Assembly (NCBI GenBank): GCA_035411585.1
Contig: DAONTI010000003.1
Location: 62,001 to 126,000 of the forward strand
Length of the DNA: 64,000 nt
DNA from: MWDV01 sp002070715
Lineage (GTDB): Bacteria; Verrucomicrobiota; Verrucomicrobiia; Limisphaerales; MWDV01
Direction of reading: 5' to 3'
The notes beneath the pieces are model-generated. The model was not told the DNA's origin and did no database searches. It worked only from the letters and a program-made list of their open reading frames with translations. The position numbers were made by a program, and so were the translations under genes. Below, piece by piece: positions 9,762 to 18,855 of the stretch (the stretch's first letter is position 1; every line of letters starts with the position of its first letter).

Positions 9762-9819
9762 GCCATTTTATGCGGGGGTGTAATCGCTCAAACTAGCTGA
9801 TTTTATTGGGGAATTGAGG

Positions 9820-9904
9820 TGGTGCCCGCGACAGGACTTGAACCTGTACGATGTTACTCACTAGAACCTGAATCTAGCGCGTCTGCCAATTCCGCCACGC
9901 GGGC
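9820..9904 (-). tRNA. tRNA-Leu (anticodon CAG)
   Basis: Reverse-strand cloverleaf: acceptor GCCCGCG pairs with CGCGGGC, followed by discriminator A and an encoded CCA (9820-9822). The anticodon stem CTAGA/TCTAG encloses loop TTCAGGT, giving anticodon CAG (reads CUG codons). The T-arm carries GGTTCAAGTCC. A long variable arm is present as expected for Leu. The 3' end faces a truncated integrase. Confidence 0.96.
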
Positions 9905-10428
9905 AATTGCTTTGTCGCCTGTTCAACGCCACGGCATTCTGTGGCGCACCCGACACCGTTTCGCCGGCCTCACCATTGCCGGGGCAAATATCTTATCCCG
10001 AGCGAGGCAGGCGTTGCCGTTTGAATCGGCGCCTGGGCAGGCGTCAACTGGACCAGAAATTATCACAGTCACCATCGGTCCCGCAAGTGTCTGATTTTCC
10101 CGATACCATTTACGTTGACGGAACCTGGCGACGAGGGCGGCAACCCAAAGTGTCGATCATCTGCATGGTTTGCCGGGCCAGGATGGGCCGTCGGCGAAAT
10201 CCGAACCTTGGCGATGCTGAGGGCTGAAGTTGAGGCCGCTCGGAGCGGCGGATAAAGTAACAAACAATTCCACCTGCATGCCCTTGCACCGCCCGGGCTT
10301 CGCTTCCGGCACCGGCAGATTCGAAACAAGCACAGGGCAAGCGCAGCGTTACCGTGAAACACGCGCATTCGGATGAATTCCGAGAGCGCCAAAAACGGCC
10401 CGGCGTCAGAGGAACACCGCCGGCCGAA
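9905..10428. other. Intergenic, no supported gene
   Basis: About 520 bases upstream of tRNA-Leu and downstream of the MlaD-type gene. Small open frames on both strands have no recognisable domain. The tRNA promoter must lie in the first 50-60 bases; I could not fix a convincing -35/-10 pair. Confidence 0.45.
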
Positions 10429-11721
10429 TTAACGCCAGTCGGCGTCGCGGGGCGATCGCAAGGGTTGCGCGGGCGGCGCGTTGGTTTCCCGTGTCCGAAA
10501 CGCGGACCGCAACAACCAGTGACGCTTCAATCCTTGCATCAGGTCGTCCGCGTGAACGATGGCATCAGAAATGGCGGTGAGCAGATTGGTATTGGCCGCC
10601 ACCTGCGTGTTCAGATGGCTGGTGATGTCGGCGAGGTTGTCCAGGGATCGGGCGAGATTTTCCGCCAGCGCGGCCAAGTTGGCATCGGTGTGGGTGAGCA
10701 CGGTATTGACGTTGGTGAGCACCGTGTTGGCATTGGTGAGGCTCTGTTCGAGTTGGGTGCGCACGTCTGGGGAGAGCAGCCAATCCCCCAAGGCGCCTTC
10801 CCCCCGCAGTTGGGCGCTCAATGCCGCCAGATTGCTGACCGCCGGCCGGGTGTCTATTGCGACGGCATTGAAATTCGAGGTCAACAACGCGGTGTTGTCC
10901 AGCACCAGGGCCAGGCGGTTGGTCAGCGCGAAGATCCCCGGCAGGGCTTCCTCCACCAGCACGACCAATTTCTCCAACTGCTCAGTCAGGGCGGGGGTTT
11001 CATCCGCGCGCAACCAGTAGGGCGAGCTATCGGCGGCGTAGGGTTCGTAACGTCCCGCACGATCGTTCCACACGGCGGTCATGAACTTGCGTTCCTCCCG
11101 GATATCCAGCAGCCACACCTCCGCGCGCCCCACGGACCGCAGGCGGGCCGTGACTTCCGGAGACAACGGCGTCAGCGCGTGAACGAGAATGTTGGCTTGG
11201 TCCAACTCGTAAATGTCCTCCGCCAGTTTCCATTTCTCCGGCGACGGGAGCTGCCGCAGTTCTTCCAGCGGCACCTGGCGGAGCGGATGAAAGACATAAG
11301 TCGGCGTGCCGCCCAAGCCTTTGGTCACTTCCAGTTCCCGTTTTCCCAGCAGATCCGCCGCCGAAATTCGCGCGCGAGAACCTTCCGTCCACAAATAGCC
11401 GTAGAACGGCGATTTGATCTCGAACTCGACATAAACATTGTAGGGTTCGTACGGAGGTTGCGCCGTGATGCGGGTGATCTGGCCCACTTCGAACCCCATC
11501 AGTTTGACGGGATCGCCCACGCGCAATCCGGTGGCCCGGTCCAGCAGTGTGAAATAGGGCGCTTTCGTCAGGAACCAGCCTTTGCGCTGGGCGGTATGAT
11601 AAATGTAGTAACCAAAACCGAAGACCAGCAACGCCGCGGCCAGCAGCACAAACCAGCCGACTGCGCGCTCCATGCGACTGAGGCGCGTGCGCAATTGCGG
11701 TGTCAGATCCTGTAAAGCCAT
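10429..11721 (-). CDS. MlaD/MCE-domain protein
   Basis: A 430-residue protein with one N-terminal membrane anchor (residues about 22-42, GWFVLLAAALLVFGFGYYIY) and an MCE domain whose core reads LRVGDPVKLMGFEVGQITRI. The remainder is periplasmic. From about residue 290 the C-terminus is an extended helical region with repeats such as NANTVLTNVNTVLTHTDANL, as in MCE proteins that form lipid-transport tubes or needles. The family carries phospholipids or other lipids between membranes with an MlaE permease and MlaF ATPase. Neither partner lies in the 1.5 kb on either side, so this copy is isolated. The ATG at 11721 is chosen. Confidence 0.85.
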   Translation of the reverse strand: MALQDLTPQLRTRLSRMERAVGWFVLLAAALLVFGFGYYIYHTAQRKGWFLTKAPYFTLLDRATGLRVGDPVKLMGFEVGQITRITAQPPYEPYNVYVEFEIKSPFYGYLWTEGSRARISAADLLGKRELEVTKGLGGTPTYVFHPLRQVPLEELRQLPSPEKWKLAEDIYELDQANILVHALTPLSPEVTARLRSVGRAEVWLLDIREERKFMTAVWNDRAGRYEPYAADSSPYWLRADETPALTEQLEKLVVLVEEALPGIFALTNRLALVLDNTALLTSNFNAVAIDTRPAVSNLAALSAQLRGEGALGDWLLSPDVRTQLEQSLTNANTVLTNVNTVLTHTDANLAALAENLARSLDNLADITSHLNTQVAANTNLLTAISDAIVHADDLMQGLKRHWLLRSAFRTRETNAPPAQPLRSPRDADWR

Positions 11722-12132
11722 GGGTCATCCGCGACGCCGGCGACGCCGGGAGATGGATGATCCCTCCGCTGGCCGGGCGCGCGCTAGTTTCATCTGCCGC
11801 TGACAATTTCAAATTAACCGCCCAGCGTCAACCCAAGTCCGGGGCGAACGGCATTCCCAAATACTTTCTCCACCTCGCCGACGCAACCGGAAGGTACTCG
11901 GGGAACGGCTGGAAATCACCCGCCAAGTCAGTCCGGGAGCGCCGCCGGTTGGGTCGTGGTCAAAGTTGACTTTACAACGCAACCGCGCGGGGCAAGTTTG
12001 ATTTCCTTGGGTTCCGGTGACGGATGCGGGTGGGACAACCAAGCGGGTGCGGGCCATGAAACGGCGGATGGACAAGGGGCGATCCGCATTTATGATTACA
12101 CCGGTGCCGCAAGGTGCATGAGGAACGAGTTT
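11722..12132. other. Divergent intergenic region
   Basis: About 410 bases between the reverse MlaD gene and the forward DUF1573 gene. The forward frame of the DUF1573 gene is open back to 11956, but that part lacks coding character and precedes the signal peptide. Promoters for both genes are expected here; none was clear enough to place. Confidence 0.45.
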
Positions 12133-13164
12133 ATGAAACGATGGTCAGTCATATCGGTCATTTGGGGAATGTTAACCGGGATCGGGGGCATGGGCGTGGT
12201 GTTTGCCCAGCCAGCAGCGCTGCCGCCGCTGCCGGGGACGGTCAGTGGTGGCGGTCCGCGAATGGTGTTTGCCAGTCCGGTGTTTGACTTTGGCCGCCTG
12301 GCCAGCGGACAGGTAGCCCGGCACGACTTTATCTTTACCAACGCCGGTGATGCGGTGCTGGAAGTGACGGCGGTTCGCGCGTCCTGCGGTTGCACCACGG
12401 CGGGCGAGTATTCGCGCCGGGTTGAACCGGGGCAGACGGGCCAAATTCCCATCCAGTTCAACAGCGGGGCTTTCAACGGGGAGATTCTCAAGACGGTCAC
12501 CGTGCAGAGCAACGACCCGAAACAACCGGCGATTACCTTGCAAATCAAGGGGACCATCTGGCGACCGGTGGAGGTGAATCCGCAATTCGCCATGCTCCAG
12601 GTGACCAGTGAATCCGTATCCAACGCCACCACCACCGTGCGCATCATCAACCACTTGGAGGAGCCGTTGGTGTTATCCCCGCCCGAAAGCCAGAATCCGC
12701 ATTTTGCGGCCGAGCTGCGAACGAACCAGCCGGGCCGAGAATACGAACTGGTCGTGCGCGTCGTGCCGCCTTTGGAAGGCGCCAACCGGCAGGGCGTGAT
12801 TTCCTTGAATACGTCGCTCACCAATCCCCCCAACATCTTGGTGACCGCCATGGTGTTCGTGCAGCCCGATGTCGTGATCATTCCCCCGCAGATCATGGTG
12901 CCGGCCAATCCGTTGACTCAGGATTGGTCCACAGTGATAACGATTCGCAATCAATTGAATGCGCCCTTCGAACTCTCCCAGCCGGAGGCCACCGTGGATG
13001 GGGTCCGGCTGCACCTGGACGAGATTGACGCCGGCCGGGCCTACACGCTTACCGCCACGTTCCCCGCCGGATTTCAATTTCCCGCCGGCGCGGCGGAATG
13101 CCTGATTCAATCCAGTCAACCCCGGCAACCGGTGGTGAAAATCCCCATTCTCCGGGCGCGCTAA
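12133..13164 (+). CDS. Exported DUF1573-domain protein
   Basis: A 343-residue exported protein. The ATG at 12133 is preceded by AGGA at a suitable distance and gives a signal peptide (MKRWSVISVIWGMLTGIGGM, cleavage near VFAQ). The first domain is DUF1573, with FDFGRLASGQVARHDFIFTNAGDAVLEVT, then the Cys-Gly-Cys-Thr motif in ASCGCTTAGEY and IQFNSGAFNG. Two further Ig/ASPM-like beta domains follow. DUF1573 proteins are cell-envelope proteins of unknown activity. The gene precedes, on the same strand, a rhodanese and a MauE/DoxX protein, which suggests a shared envelope sulfur or redox function (inference). Confidence 0.85.
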   Translation: MKRWSVISVIWGMLTGIGGMGVVFAQPAALPPLPGTVSGGGPRMVFASPVFDFGRLASGQVARHDFIFTNAGDAVLEVTAVRASCGCTTAGEYSRRVEPGQTGQIPIQFNSGAFNGEILKTVTVQSNDPKQPAITLQIKGTIWRPVEVNPQFAMLQVTSESVSNATTTVRIINHLEEPLVLSPPESQNPHFAAELRTNQPGREYELVVRVVPPLEGANRQGVISLNTSLTNPPNILVTAMVFVQPDVVIIPPQIMVPANPLTQDWSTVITIRNQLNAPFELSQPEATVDGVRLHLDEIDAGRAYTLTATFPAGFQFPAGAAECLIQSSQPRQPVVKIPILRAR

Positions 13165-13427
13165 AGCGTATCCAGAAATGGCATCGCTCCCCACCCCCCG
13201 AGCTGCGCTCCCCTGCTGGCGGCAAACTGGCGACTGGTCGGCCTTCGCTTCATCATCAGGAGGAAGGAGGCCTGAAAAGCGAAGCCCGCGCGGGGATGAG
13301 AATTACATGATTGATGGAAACGCTCCAGCGCCCCGCGTCAATCAGCAATGCGGACCAGCGCCCTCAATGAGGCCGGCGATTGAAGGCATCGAGAACGCCG
13401 TTATGCCGGTCAAGCTTCCGGTGAATT

Positions 13428-14042
13428 GTGGCCTCTGACGCGAACAATCCGGGAAGGGCGGGCTTGGCTGGCATCCGTGAGGGCATCGGGGTTTGCTTGG
13501 TGGCGCTCATATTTGCGCTCGCCGCGAATGCACTGTCGTCCCGCGGCCTGAGCTTGACCCGCAATTACTTTCCGCGTCCGCCTGTAACGCACCCGCCGAA
13601 GAGCGGCGATTCAACCTCGGAAATAACCGGCGATCCCACCGCCACGCGATTGGCCGCGCAGGGATTGAACGTGGTGACGCATACGAATGCGGTCCGGTTG
13701 TTCCAGGACCCGGCCCGGGTGCAAGGCGGCATCGTGTTTTTGGATGCGCGCAACGAGACGCAATACAGCGCCGGACACATCCCGGGAGCGCATCTCTTCG
13801 ATCCGTACCGGGCACCGCAATCCCTGCCAGCGGTGCTGGCTCTCTGCTTGAGCGCCGAGCAGATTGTGATCTATTGCGGTGGCGGCGAATGCGAGGACAG
13901 TGAATTCGCCGCGATCCTTTTGCGCGACGCCGGGGTGCCGGCGGAAAAAATCTTGGTGTATGCGGAGGGATTCCAGGCTTGGACGGGTGCGGGGTTGCCA
14001 ATGGAAACCGGCCGCCCCGACCGCAACCCTCCATCCCCCTAA
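13428..14042 (+). CDS. Membrane-anchored rhodanese-domain protein
   Basis: A 204-residue protein starting at a GTG. An N-terminal membrane segment (IGVCLVALIFALAANAL) is followed by a rhodanese domain from about residue 80: FLDARNETQYSAGHIPGAHLF, then IYCGGGECEDSEFAAILL, where the Cys after IY is the expected active-site residue, and VYAEGFQAWTGAGLPM. Rhodaneses carry or transfer sulfane sulfur. The start codon is weakly supported and an alternative start further in cannot be excluded. The stop TAA is immediately followed by the ATG of the next gene, so the two are almost certainly co-transcribed. Confidence 0.85.
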   Translation: MASDANNPGRAGLAGIREGIGVCLVALIFALAANALSSRGLSLTRNYFPRPPVTHPPKSGDSTSEITGDPTATRLAAQGLNVVTHTNAVRLFQDPARVQGGIVFLDARNETQYSAGHIPGAHLFDPYRAPQSLPAVLALCLSAEQIVIYCGGGECEDSEFAAILLRDAGVPAEKILVYAEGFQAWTGAGLPMETGRPDRNPPSP

Positions 14043-14531
14043 ATGAACAATCCCACGCCCGCAACCGCCCGCTCCCGTTTCTGGCCCGTGGCCGGATTCG
14101 TCCTGGCGCGGCTGATTCTGGGCGGTTGGTTTATCTATATGGGGTTGGTGAAGGTGTGGGATCCGGTGGCTTTCCTCAAGCTGGTGCGGGAATATGATTT
14201 GACCCAGATCCCGGTGCTTCTGAATTCCATTGCCGCGCTGCTGCCTTGGATGGAGGTTTTCTGCGGTCTGTTGTTGCTCGGCGGGATCGCGGTGCGGGGT
14301 GCCGCGTGGGTGGTCACGGGGATGCTCGTGCCTTTTACGGTGGTGGTGTTCCTGCGGGCCTGGGCCTTGCATGAATCCCTGGCCATTCCGTTTTGCGCGG
14401 TCAAATTTGACTGTGGTTGCGGCACCGGAGAAATCTTGATCTGCCGCAAACTGGTCGAGAACGCGCTCCTGCTGGGGCTTGCCCTGTGGTTGATCTGGCG
14501 GCCGGGAAAACCAATTCGGAACCGGGGTTAA
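14043..14531 (+). CDS. MauE/DoxX-family redox-associated membrane protein
   Basis: A 162-residue protein with four membrane segments, beginning FVLARLILGGWFIYMGLVKVWDP, the signature of the DoxX/MauE superfamily. The loop between the last two segments contains KFDCGCGTGEILICRK, with Cys pairs of the kind found in MauE-type proteins that pass electrons or support disulfide formation. It directly follows the rhodanese gene with no spacer. The three-gene context (DUF1573, rhodanese, MauE-like) suggests an envelope thiol or sulfur pathway; this is inference. Confidence 0.82.
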   Translation: MNNPTPATARSRFWPVAGFVLARLILGGWFIYMGLVKVWDPVAFLKLVREYDLTQIPVLLNSIAALLPWMEVFCGLLLLGGIAVRGAAWVVTGMLVPFTVVVFLRAWALHESLAIPFCAVKFDCGCGTGEILICRKLVENALLLGLALWLIWRPGKPIRNRG

Positions 14532-14612
14532 GCCGCGCCAGTTCACCGATCCGTTTGCCTGAAGGAATCTTGCTCGGAAAGGCGGCCAAACAATCCGTCC
14601 AATATCCCAGCC

Positions 14613-15641
14613 TCAAGGCACCACCAGCACTTTGCCCAGTGCTTCACGGGACCGCAGGCGGGCAAAGGCGGCCGCCGCCTCGTCCAGCGGGAAGACTGCA
14701 TCCCGCACCGGCCGGAGTTTGCCGGCGGCCGCCCAGGCCAGGGTGGCCTCCAAATCCGCCCGGCTGCGGCTGTAACTGCCCACCAAGCGTTGTTGTTTCA
14801 CAAAAAACGGCCAGAGCTTCAGCGGGACCTCGCGCCCGGCGGTGGCGCCGCAGGTGACGATGGTGCCGTTGCGCGCCAGGCAATCAAAACATTTCACCAG
14901 AACCTCGCCGCCCACGTGTTCGACAATCAAGTCGGCGCCGCGTTTCCCGGTCAGCCGGCGAACTTCGGCGGGCCAGTGGGCGCTCGTCGAATCCACGGCA
15001 AACTCCGCGCCCAACGTCAACGCCAGCGCCCGCTTGGCCGCAGTGGACCCGGTGCTGATCACCCGGGCGCCGAGTTGTTTGGCGATTTGGATGGCGGCCG
15101 AGCCGACCCCGCTGGCGGCGCCGATGACCAACACCCAGGCGCCGGCTGGAACCTGCGTCCGCTGGGTCAGCATGTGCATGGCCGTGCTGCCCGCCAGGGT
15201 CAACGCGGCGGACGTTTCGAAATCCACGCCCGCCGGCAATCGCACCAGCGCCCGGGCGGGCACCACCACTTGTTCCGCAAACCCGCCGTCGCGCTGCACC
15301 CCGAGCATTTGACTGTGCCGGCAAAGCGATTCGTCCCCGGCCCGACAGGCTTCACAGTCGCCGCAAAAGAGATTGGACTGGACGGCGACGCGTTCGCCGG
15401 GCGGCCATCCCCGCACCTGCGCGCCCGGGACGAGAACCTCCCCGGCGATCTCGCCGCCGGGCGTGCGCGGGAGCGCCAGCGGCATGGGCAATCCCGCTTC
15501 CTCCAGCCAGAGATCCAGTCGGTTCAAACCGCAAGCCCGGACGCGCACCACGACTTCATCCGGTCCCGGTTGCGGCGCGGGCAGGTCGCACAGTGCAAAG
15601 GTGCCGGGGATGCCGTGCGCCAGAAGTTGAAACGCTTTCAT
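14613..15641 (-). CDS. Zinc-binding alcohol dehydrogenase / quinone reductase-like enzyme
   Basis: A 342-residue medium-chain dehydrogenase/reductase. It has the GroES-like start (MKAFQLLAHGIPGTFALCDL), the structural zinc lobe CGDCEACRAGDESLC (residues about 90-105), and the Rossmann signature VLVIGAASGVGSAAIQIAKQLGA for NAD(P)H. The region GLNRLDLWLEEAG fits the alkene/quinone reductase branch, in which catalytic zinc ligands are often lost. The substrate cannot be told from sequence. It is convergent with the MauE-like gene and stands alone on its strand. Confidence 0.88.
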   Translation of the reverse strand: MKAFQLLAHGIPGTFALCDLPAPQPGPDEVVVRVRACGLNRLDLWLEEAGLPMPLALPRTPGGEIAGEVLVPGAQVRGWPPGERVAVQSNLFCGDCEACRAGDESLCRHSQMLGVQRDGGFAEQVVVPARALVRLPAGVDFETSAALTLAGSTAMHMLTQRTQVPAGAWVLVIGAASGVGSAAIQIAKQLGARVISTGSTAAKRALALTLGAEFAVDSTSAHWPAEVRRLTGKRGADLIVEHVGGEVLVKCFDCLARNGTIVTCGATAGREVPLKLWPFFVKQQRLVGSYSRSRADLEATLAWAAAGKLRPVRDAVFPLDEAAAAFARLRSREALGKVLVVP

Positions 15642-15842
15642 GCGCCGCCATGCAAAAGTGTTTTTCGAGGCAACGCAACTCTCCTTTGCCAGGCCGGCGG
15701 CAAAGGCTCAATCCAAGGAGAACATTTTCAGACATGTTGCAACAAATGACTCGGAGGCAGTAATCCCTGGCCCGTTCCGGTGGCGACTTCAGGTTCAGGG
15801 GCAGCAGTTGCCGTCCCACCGATTGCGACTGCGAGTCATTCA

Positions 15843-16320
15843 AGCCCCGTCAGTGGTGCCATCTTTGTAGCAACAGACACAAACAATTCCCCAGCTCCGT
15901 CCGGAGCGGCATCGTCCGGCATCACAACCAATCGCTACGCCCCTCCGAGACGTGGACACTTCCGAACGCTACCCAATGTTCCGGCGGAAAGCGGTCGAGG
16001 ACGGTCGCACGCCATGACGCTACGCATTCACCCAAGCGCAGGTCAAAGCGCCAGCTTTTGGACGGCGCTACTCCTCTGGCGCGTTCGGTCAGAAAGGGGA
16101 GGCCGACTGATCCCGGTCCCATCCACCGATGACACAGATTTCCCAGATTTTTCCAGCGCCGCATCGGCATCAATCGGCGCCATCGGCGGAAGAAAGCGCT
16201 TATGAGATGGCTTGGGCATTCAACATTTGCTTCGACGCAAGGAAAGCAGATGCCGCCCCTCACGGCGACCGGAATGTTAGCGACGAGGTTACGACAACGA
16301 TGCCGTGCCTCCGGCGCTCC
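15843..16320. repeat. Dispersed intergenic repeat, copy A
   Basis: About 480 bases that recur with high similarity at 19739-20263. Shared landmarks in order are CCCAGCTCCGTC..GGAGCGGCATC, GCTACGCCCCTCCGAGACG, CCGGCGGAAAGCGG, CAGCTTTTGGACGGCG, GACACAGATTTCCCAGATTT, GCTTATGAGATGGCTTGGGC and GATGCCGCCCCT. Copy A lacks an internal piece of about 50 bases present in copy B. It contains short GC-rich inverted units and no coding frame with a recognisable domain. The rest of 15642-16510 holds nothing I could assign. Confidence 0.85.
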
Positions 16321-16510
16321 AAGGTTGGCAGCCCAGTTGGCCGTGCCCCCCATTCTCAATAACCCGTAAGACGAGGAGGGAAGATGGAGAATGGCGGGTG
16401 GGCCAATTGACCATTGTCAAGTGGCGACAGCGACCGACCGGGAGGAGCGTTGGCAGGCGGCCCGGTTAGAATGATGTCTCGATTATTCTGCCCTCATCAC
16501 CCGCTAAGCC

Positions 16511-18328
16511 TCACTTTGTCGGATACCGCCAGACCCAGTCGCCTTGGTCCACCACAGGAATAACCTTATTTCTCAATACCACCTCCCCGCCACCGTCGGT
16601 TTCATTCCAGCCCACCGAATAGAGGATGAATGAGCCGTCCGCCGTCCGGCGATATTTCAATGGTTGGCCATTCATCACGTCGTGCGGTAACTTGGCGATG
16701 AATTGCGGTTCGAGTGCGGCCAGCGTTTCCGGAAATTCCTCGTGCGCGAGCCGATAGCGTTCCAAAGCGATGGCAACGCGAGCGAGGTCGGCAGTTGCTT
16801 GGGCTTGAATGAATTTGTATGCGACCACTTGGCCTTGAGCGAATTTGGCGGGGAGATTTGCAAATACCGACGCAAATTCCAGGAAGAGCCAGTTGTAAGG
16901 GGTGCGGCGGCTGGCAAGTTCCTCAAGATCCGTTATGGATTTCGCGGCATGAGTCACCGAATAGGTTCGGTCTTTCAGATTGACGATCGGCAAATACTTG
17001 TCCGTCATGAACCGGCACAGCGCAAGCTTGTTCTGCTCGAACCAGCCGGAAGGACCGATCTGAGCTAATCGAGCCAGAAGGTATTTCTTTGATATTTGGT
17101 CGAGGTCAGTAAGCTCGAAATATTCTTCGATCCGATTGGGATGCCGTCGTAAGGAATCAATAATATCAACTCCACTAGCCCGCTCCCCGCGAATGGCTTG
17201 CTGATAATCGGCCAGAAAATCGAACCGAGTCAACTCGGCATGCAAGGCAACCAGTTGGTGGTCGTTCCATTTACGGTCGGCCAATCCTTCCCAAATTGGC
17301 TGCAGTTCAAATTCAAACATGGCGATGTTCACCAAATGAGAAATGAGGAACGGTTCAATCTGGACGGCGGCGTTCAAGCGAAACATCAGCTTGAGGTCTG
17401 CCAGCGCCTGATCGGGCTGATCCGCCTGGAGTTCGGCAGAAGCGCGCAGGCACAACATCCTGGTCAAGCCCTTGAGTGAAGCCAAATGCGGCAGCAAAAT
17501 CTCCGCTTTGTTTTCATTCGTGTAAGTGATCGGAAACCGCGCGTAGGGAAGCTGACTGGCGCGGCGCAGTTCTTCAATCGTCCCATCATATCGGCTTAGA
17601 GCCAGCAGTACATCTTCAGCTGGCGTTTGCGGGACCGTAGCAACGGGGAAGTAATTCGTTTTCTCCGCCAATTGCCAATAGTAATGCTGCCAGGACTTTA
17701 GGTCTGTTTTTTTCGCAAGCCGCCAGTCGCCGCTGATAGGTAGATTGGGGCTTACCAGATCCCGACCAGTCAGCTCAATCGGCAGATTCAGCGGCTGGAC
17801 AAAATTGGTGTGGCCGAGCGCGGCAATCCGGCGTTCGCCGTACCAGAGTTTGGCTTTCTCCATGCCTAGGATACCGCTGATTTGCTCGACCCAAATGGGC
17901 TGCATGGCGAAGTTCTGTTCATCGGACACGGGCGGCGGCACGACAGCGGCAAAATCTAACTTCTCGCCCCGGGCTTCTTCGGCGCGTTGGTAATGTTTCC
18001 AAGCCCGTTTGCCGCGCCAGTTTTCTTCCGCGTAGAAGAGCGCGATCAAGGTGATGAGGCAGACGACGCCAAAAAGCAAGCGGCGCAAATTTCGCCAGGA
18101 ACAGCTCCATCGCAGGCACCAGACGACGCCCATGAGCAAAAGCGCCAGACCGGCGGATAAACCCAGCGCCGGCAGGATGAAATCGGAAAAAGAACGACTT
18201 TCCGCCCTCATCAGGTTACGGCACACGAGAATGACCAAAATAGCGGTAAACAAGATGATAAACCAGCCGGCGATGCGCCAACCGCCCGACACCGGACGCG
18301 TCCAAACAGATTTCGGTTTTTCGTTCAT
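16511..18328 (-). CDS. Membrane protein with GspG-like C-terminal segment (module 1)
   Basis: A 605-residue protein with three N-terminal membrane segments (IAGWFIILFTAILVILVC, ILPALGLSAGLALLLMGVVW, LLFGVVCLITLIALFY) and a long soluble part. The middle has DVLLALSRYDGTIEELRRAS and LPHLASLKGLTRMLCLRASAEL, which recur in its paralogue at 20450-22348. The last 60 residues (ALERYRLAHEEFPETLAALEP ... KYRRTADGSFILYSVGWNETDGGGE) resemble the C-terminal sheet of the major pseudopilin GspG, where KYP..L..L and an LYS-G-DG stretch recur. Function unknown. It lies 11 bases after a short membrane protein gene and downstream of an ECF sigma gene, forming a three-gene unit. Confidence 0.75.
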   Translation of the reverse strand: MNEKPKSVWTRPVSGGWRIAGWFIILFTAILVILVCRNLMRAESRSFSDFILPALGLSAGLALLLMGVVWCLRWSCSWRNLRRLLFGVVCLITLIALFYAEENWRGKRAWKHYQRAEEARGEKLDFAAVVPPPVSDEQNFAMQPIWVEQISGILGMEKAKLWYGERRIAALGHTNFVQPLNLPIELTGRDLVSPNLPISGDWRLAKKTDLKSWQHYYWQLAEKTNYFPVATVPQTPAEDVLLALSRYDGTIEELRRASQLPYARFPITYTNENKAEILLPHLASLKGLTRMLCLRASAELQADQPDQALADLKLMFRLNAAVQIEPFLISHLVNIAMFEFELQPIWEGLADRKWNDHQLVALHAELTRFDFLADYQQAIRGERASGVDIIDSLRRHPNRIEEYFELTDLDQISKKYLLARLAQIGPSGWFEQNKLALCRFMTDKYLPIVNLKDRTYSVTHAAKSITDLEELASRRTPYNWLFLEFASVFANLPAKFAQGQVVAYKFIQAQATADLARVAIALERYRLAHEEFPETLAALEPQFIAKLPHDVMNGQPLKYRRTADGSFILYSVGWNETDGGGEVVLRNKVIPVVDQGDWVWRYPTK

Positions 18329-18339
18329 GGAATATCAGA

Positions 18340-18771
18340 CTAAACGATGGCGATTTCGTCACGACGTTGGCTGCGCGGCGAGAGCGCGGGCGCTTTTGTC
18401 TGCGTTGCCACTCGCGTTGGCGTTGCCCCTAACAACTCAGCATACAAGCGCTCTTGTTGCCGCAATAATTCCCGCACTTCCGGTGAAGGGGGCGCGGCCT
18501 GCGCGATGGTTCGCGCTTGGGGATCGCGCGTCGTCAGGTTTATCGTCAAAATCAGCAACCACACGGCAGCCAAACTGGCCCAAGCCTGCGGACACGGCCA
18601 AAGGAACTCGCGCCAGCGCAAGCGCAGGGCGGCGACCAGCGTAAGCTGCGCTGCCGGCGCGCTTTGACGATTGGTCTCCGTGACTTCCCGTAAGGCTTCG
18701 TGGCGAAGGCGCTCAAGCTGCGGTTTAATCGTTCGATGGCGCTTGAGTAAAATTTCACGCGGCGTGTTCAT
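18340..18771 (-). CDS. Short membrane protein beside ECF sigma factor, candidate anti-sigma (module 1)
   Basis: A 143-residue protein beginning MNTPREILLKRHRTIKPQLERLR, a charged cytoplasmic N-terminus, with one membrane helix in the middle (WASLAAVWLLILTINLT) and an outer tail with SPEVRELLRQQERLYAELLG. Topology and position between an ECF sigma gene and a large membrane protein gene fit a membrane-bound anti-sigma factor, but no zinc anti-sigma HxxxCxxC motif is seen. Its counterpart in module 2 has the same plan with little sequence identity. The anti-sigma role is inference. Confidence 0.65.
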   Translation of the reverse strand: MNTPREILLKRHRTIKPQLERLRHEALREVTETNRQSAPAAQLTLVAALRLRWREFLWPCPQAWASLAAVWLLILTINLTTRDPQARTIAQAAPPSPEVRELLRQQERLYAELLGATPTRVATQTKAPALSPRSQRRDEIAIV

Positions 18772-18855
18772 GATGTTCGATTTTCGCTCGCGGCAGTTCC
18801 GCCGTCGGCTCTGCTGTTATCCGTGGCGTTTTCGTTCTGGTTGCAAGACTTGGAT

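Noticed and set aside
10354..11715. 453-codon open frame on the forward strand
   Set aside because: Antisense to the MlaD-type gene; composition rich in Arg, Gly, Gln and His without motifs, unlike a real protein.
16511..18328. Idea that the large module protein is itself a type II secretion pseudopilin
   Set aside because: It lacks the N-terminal prepilin segment and has several membrane helices; only the C-terminal 60 residues resemble GspG.
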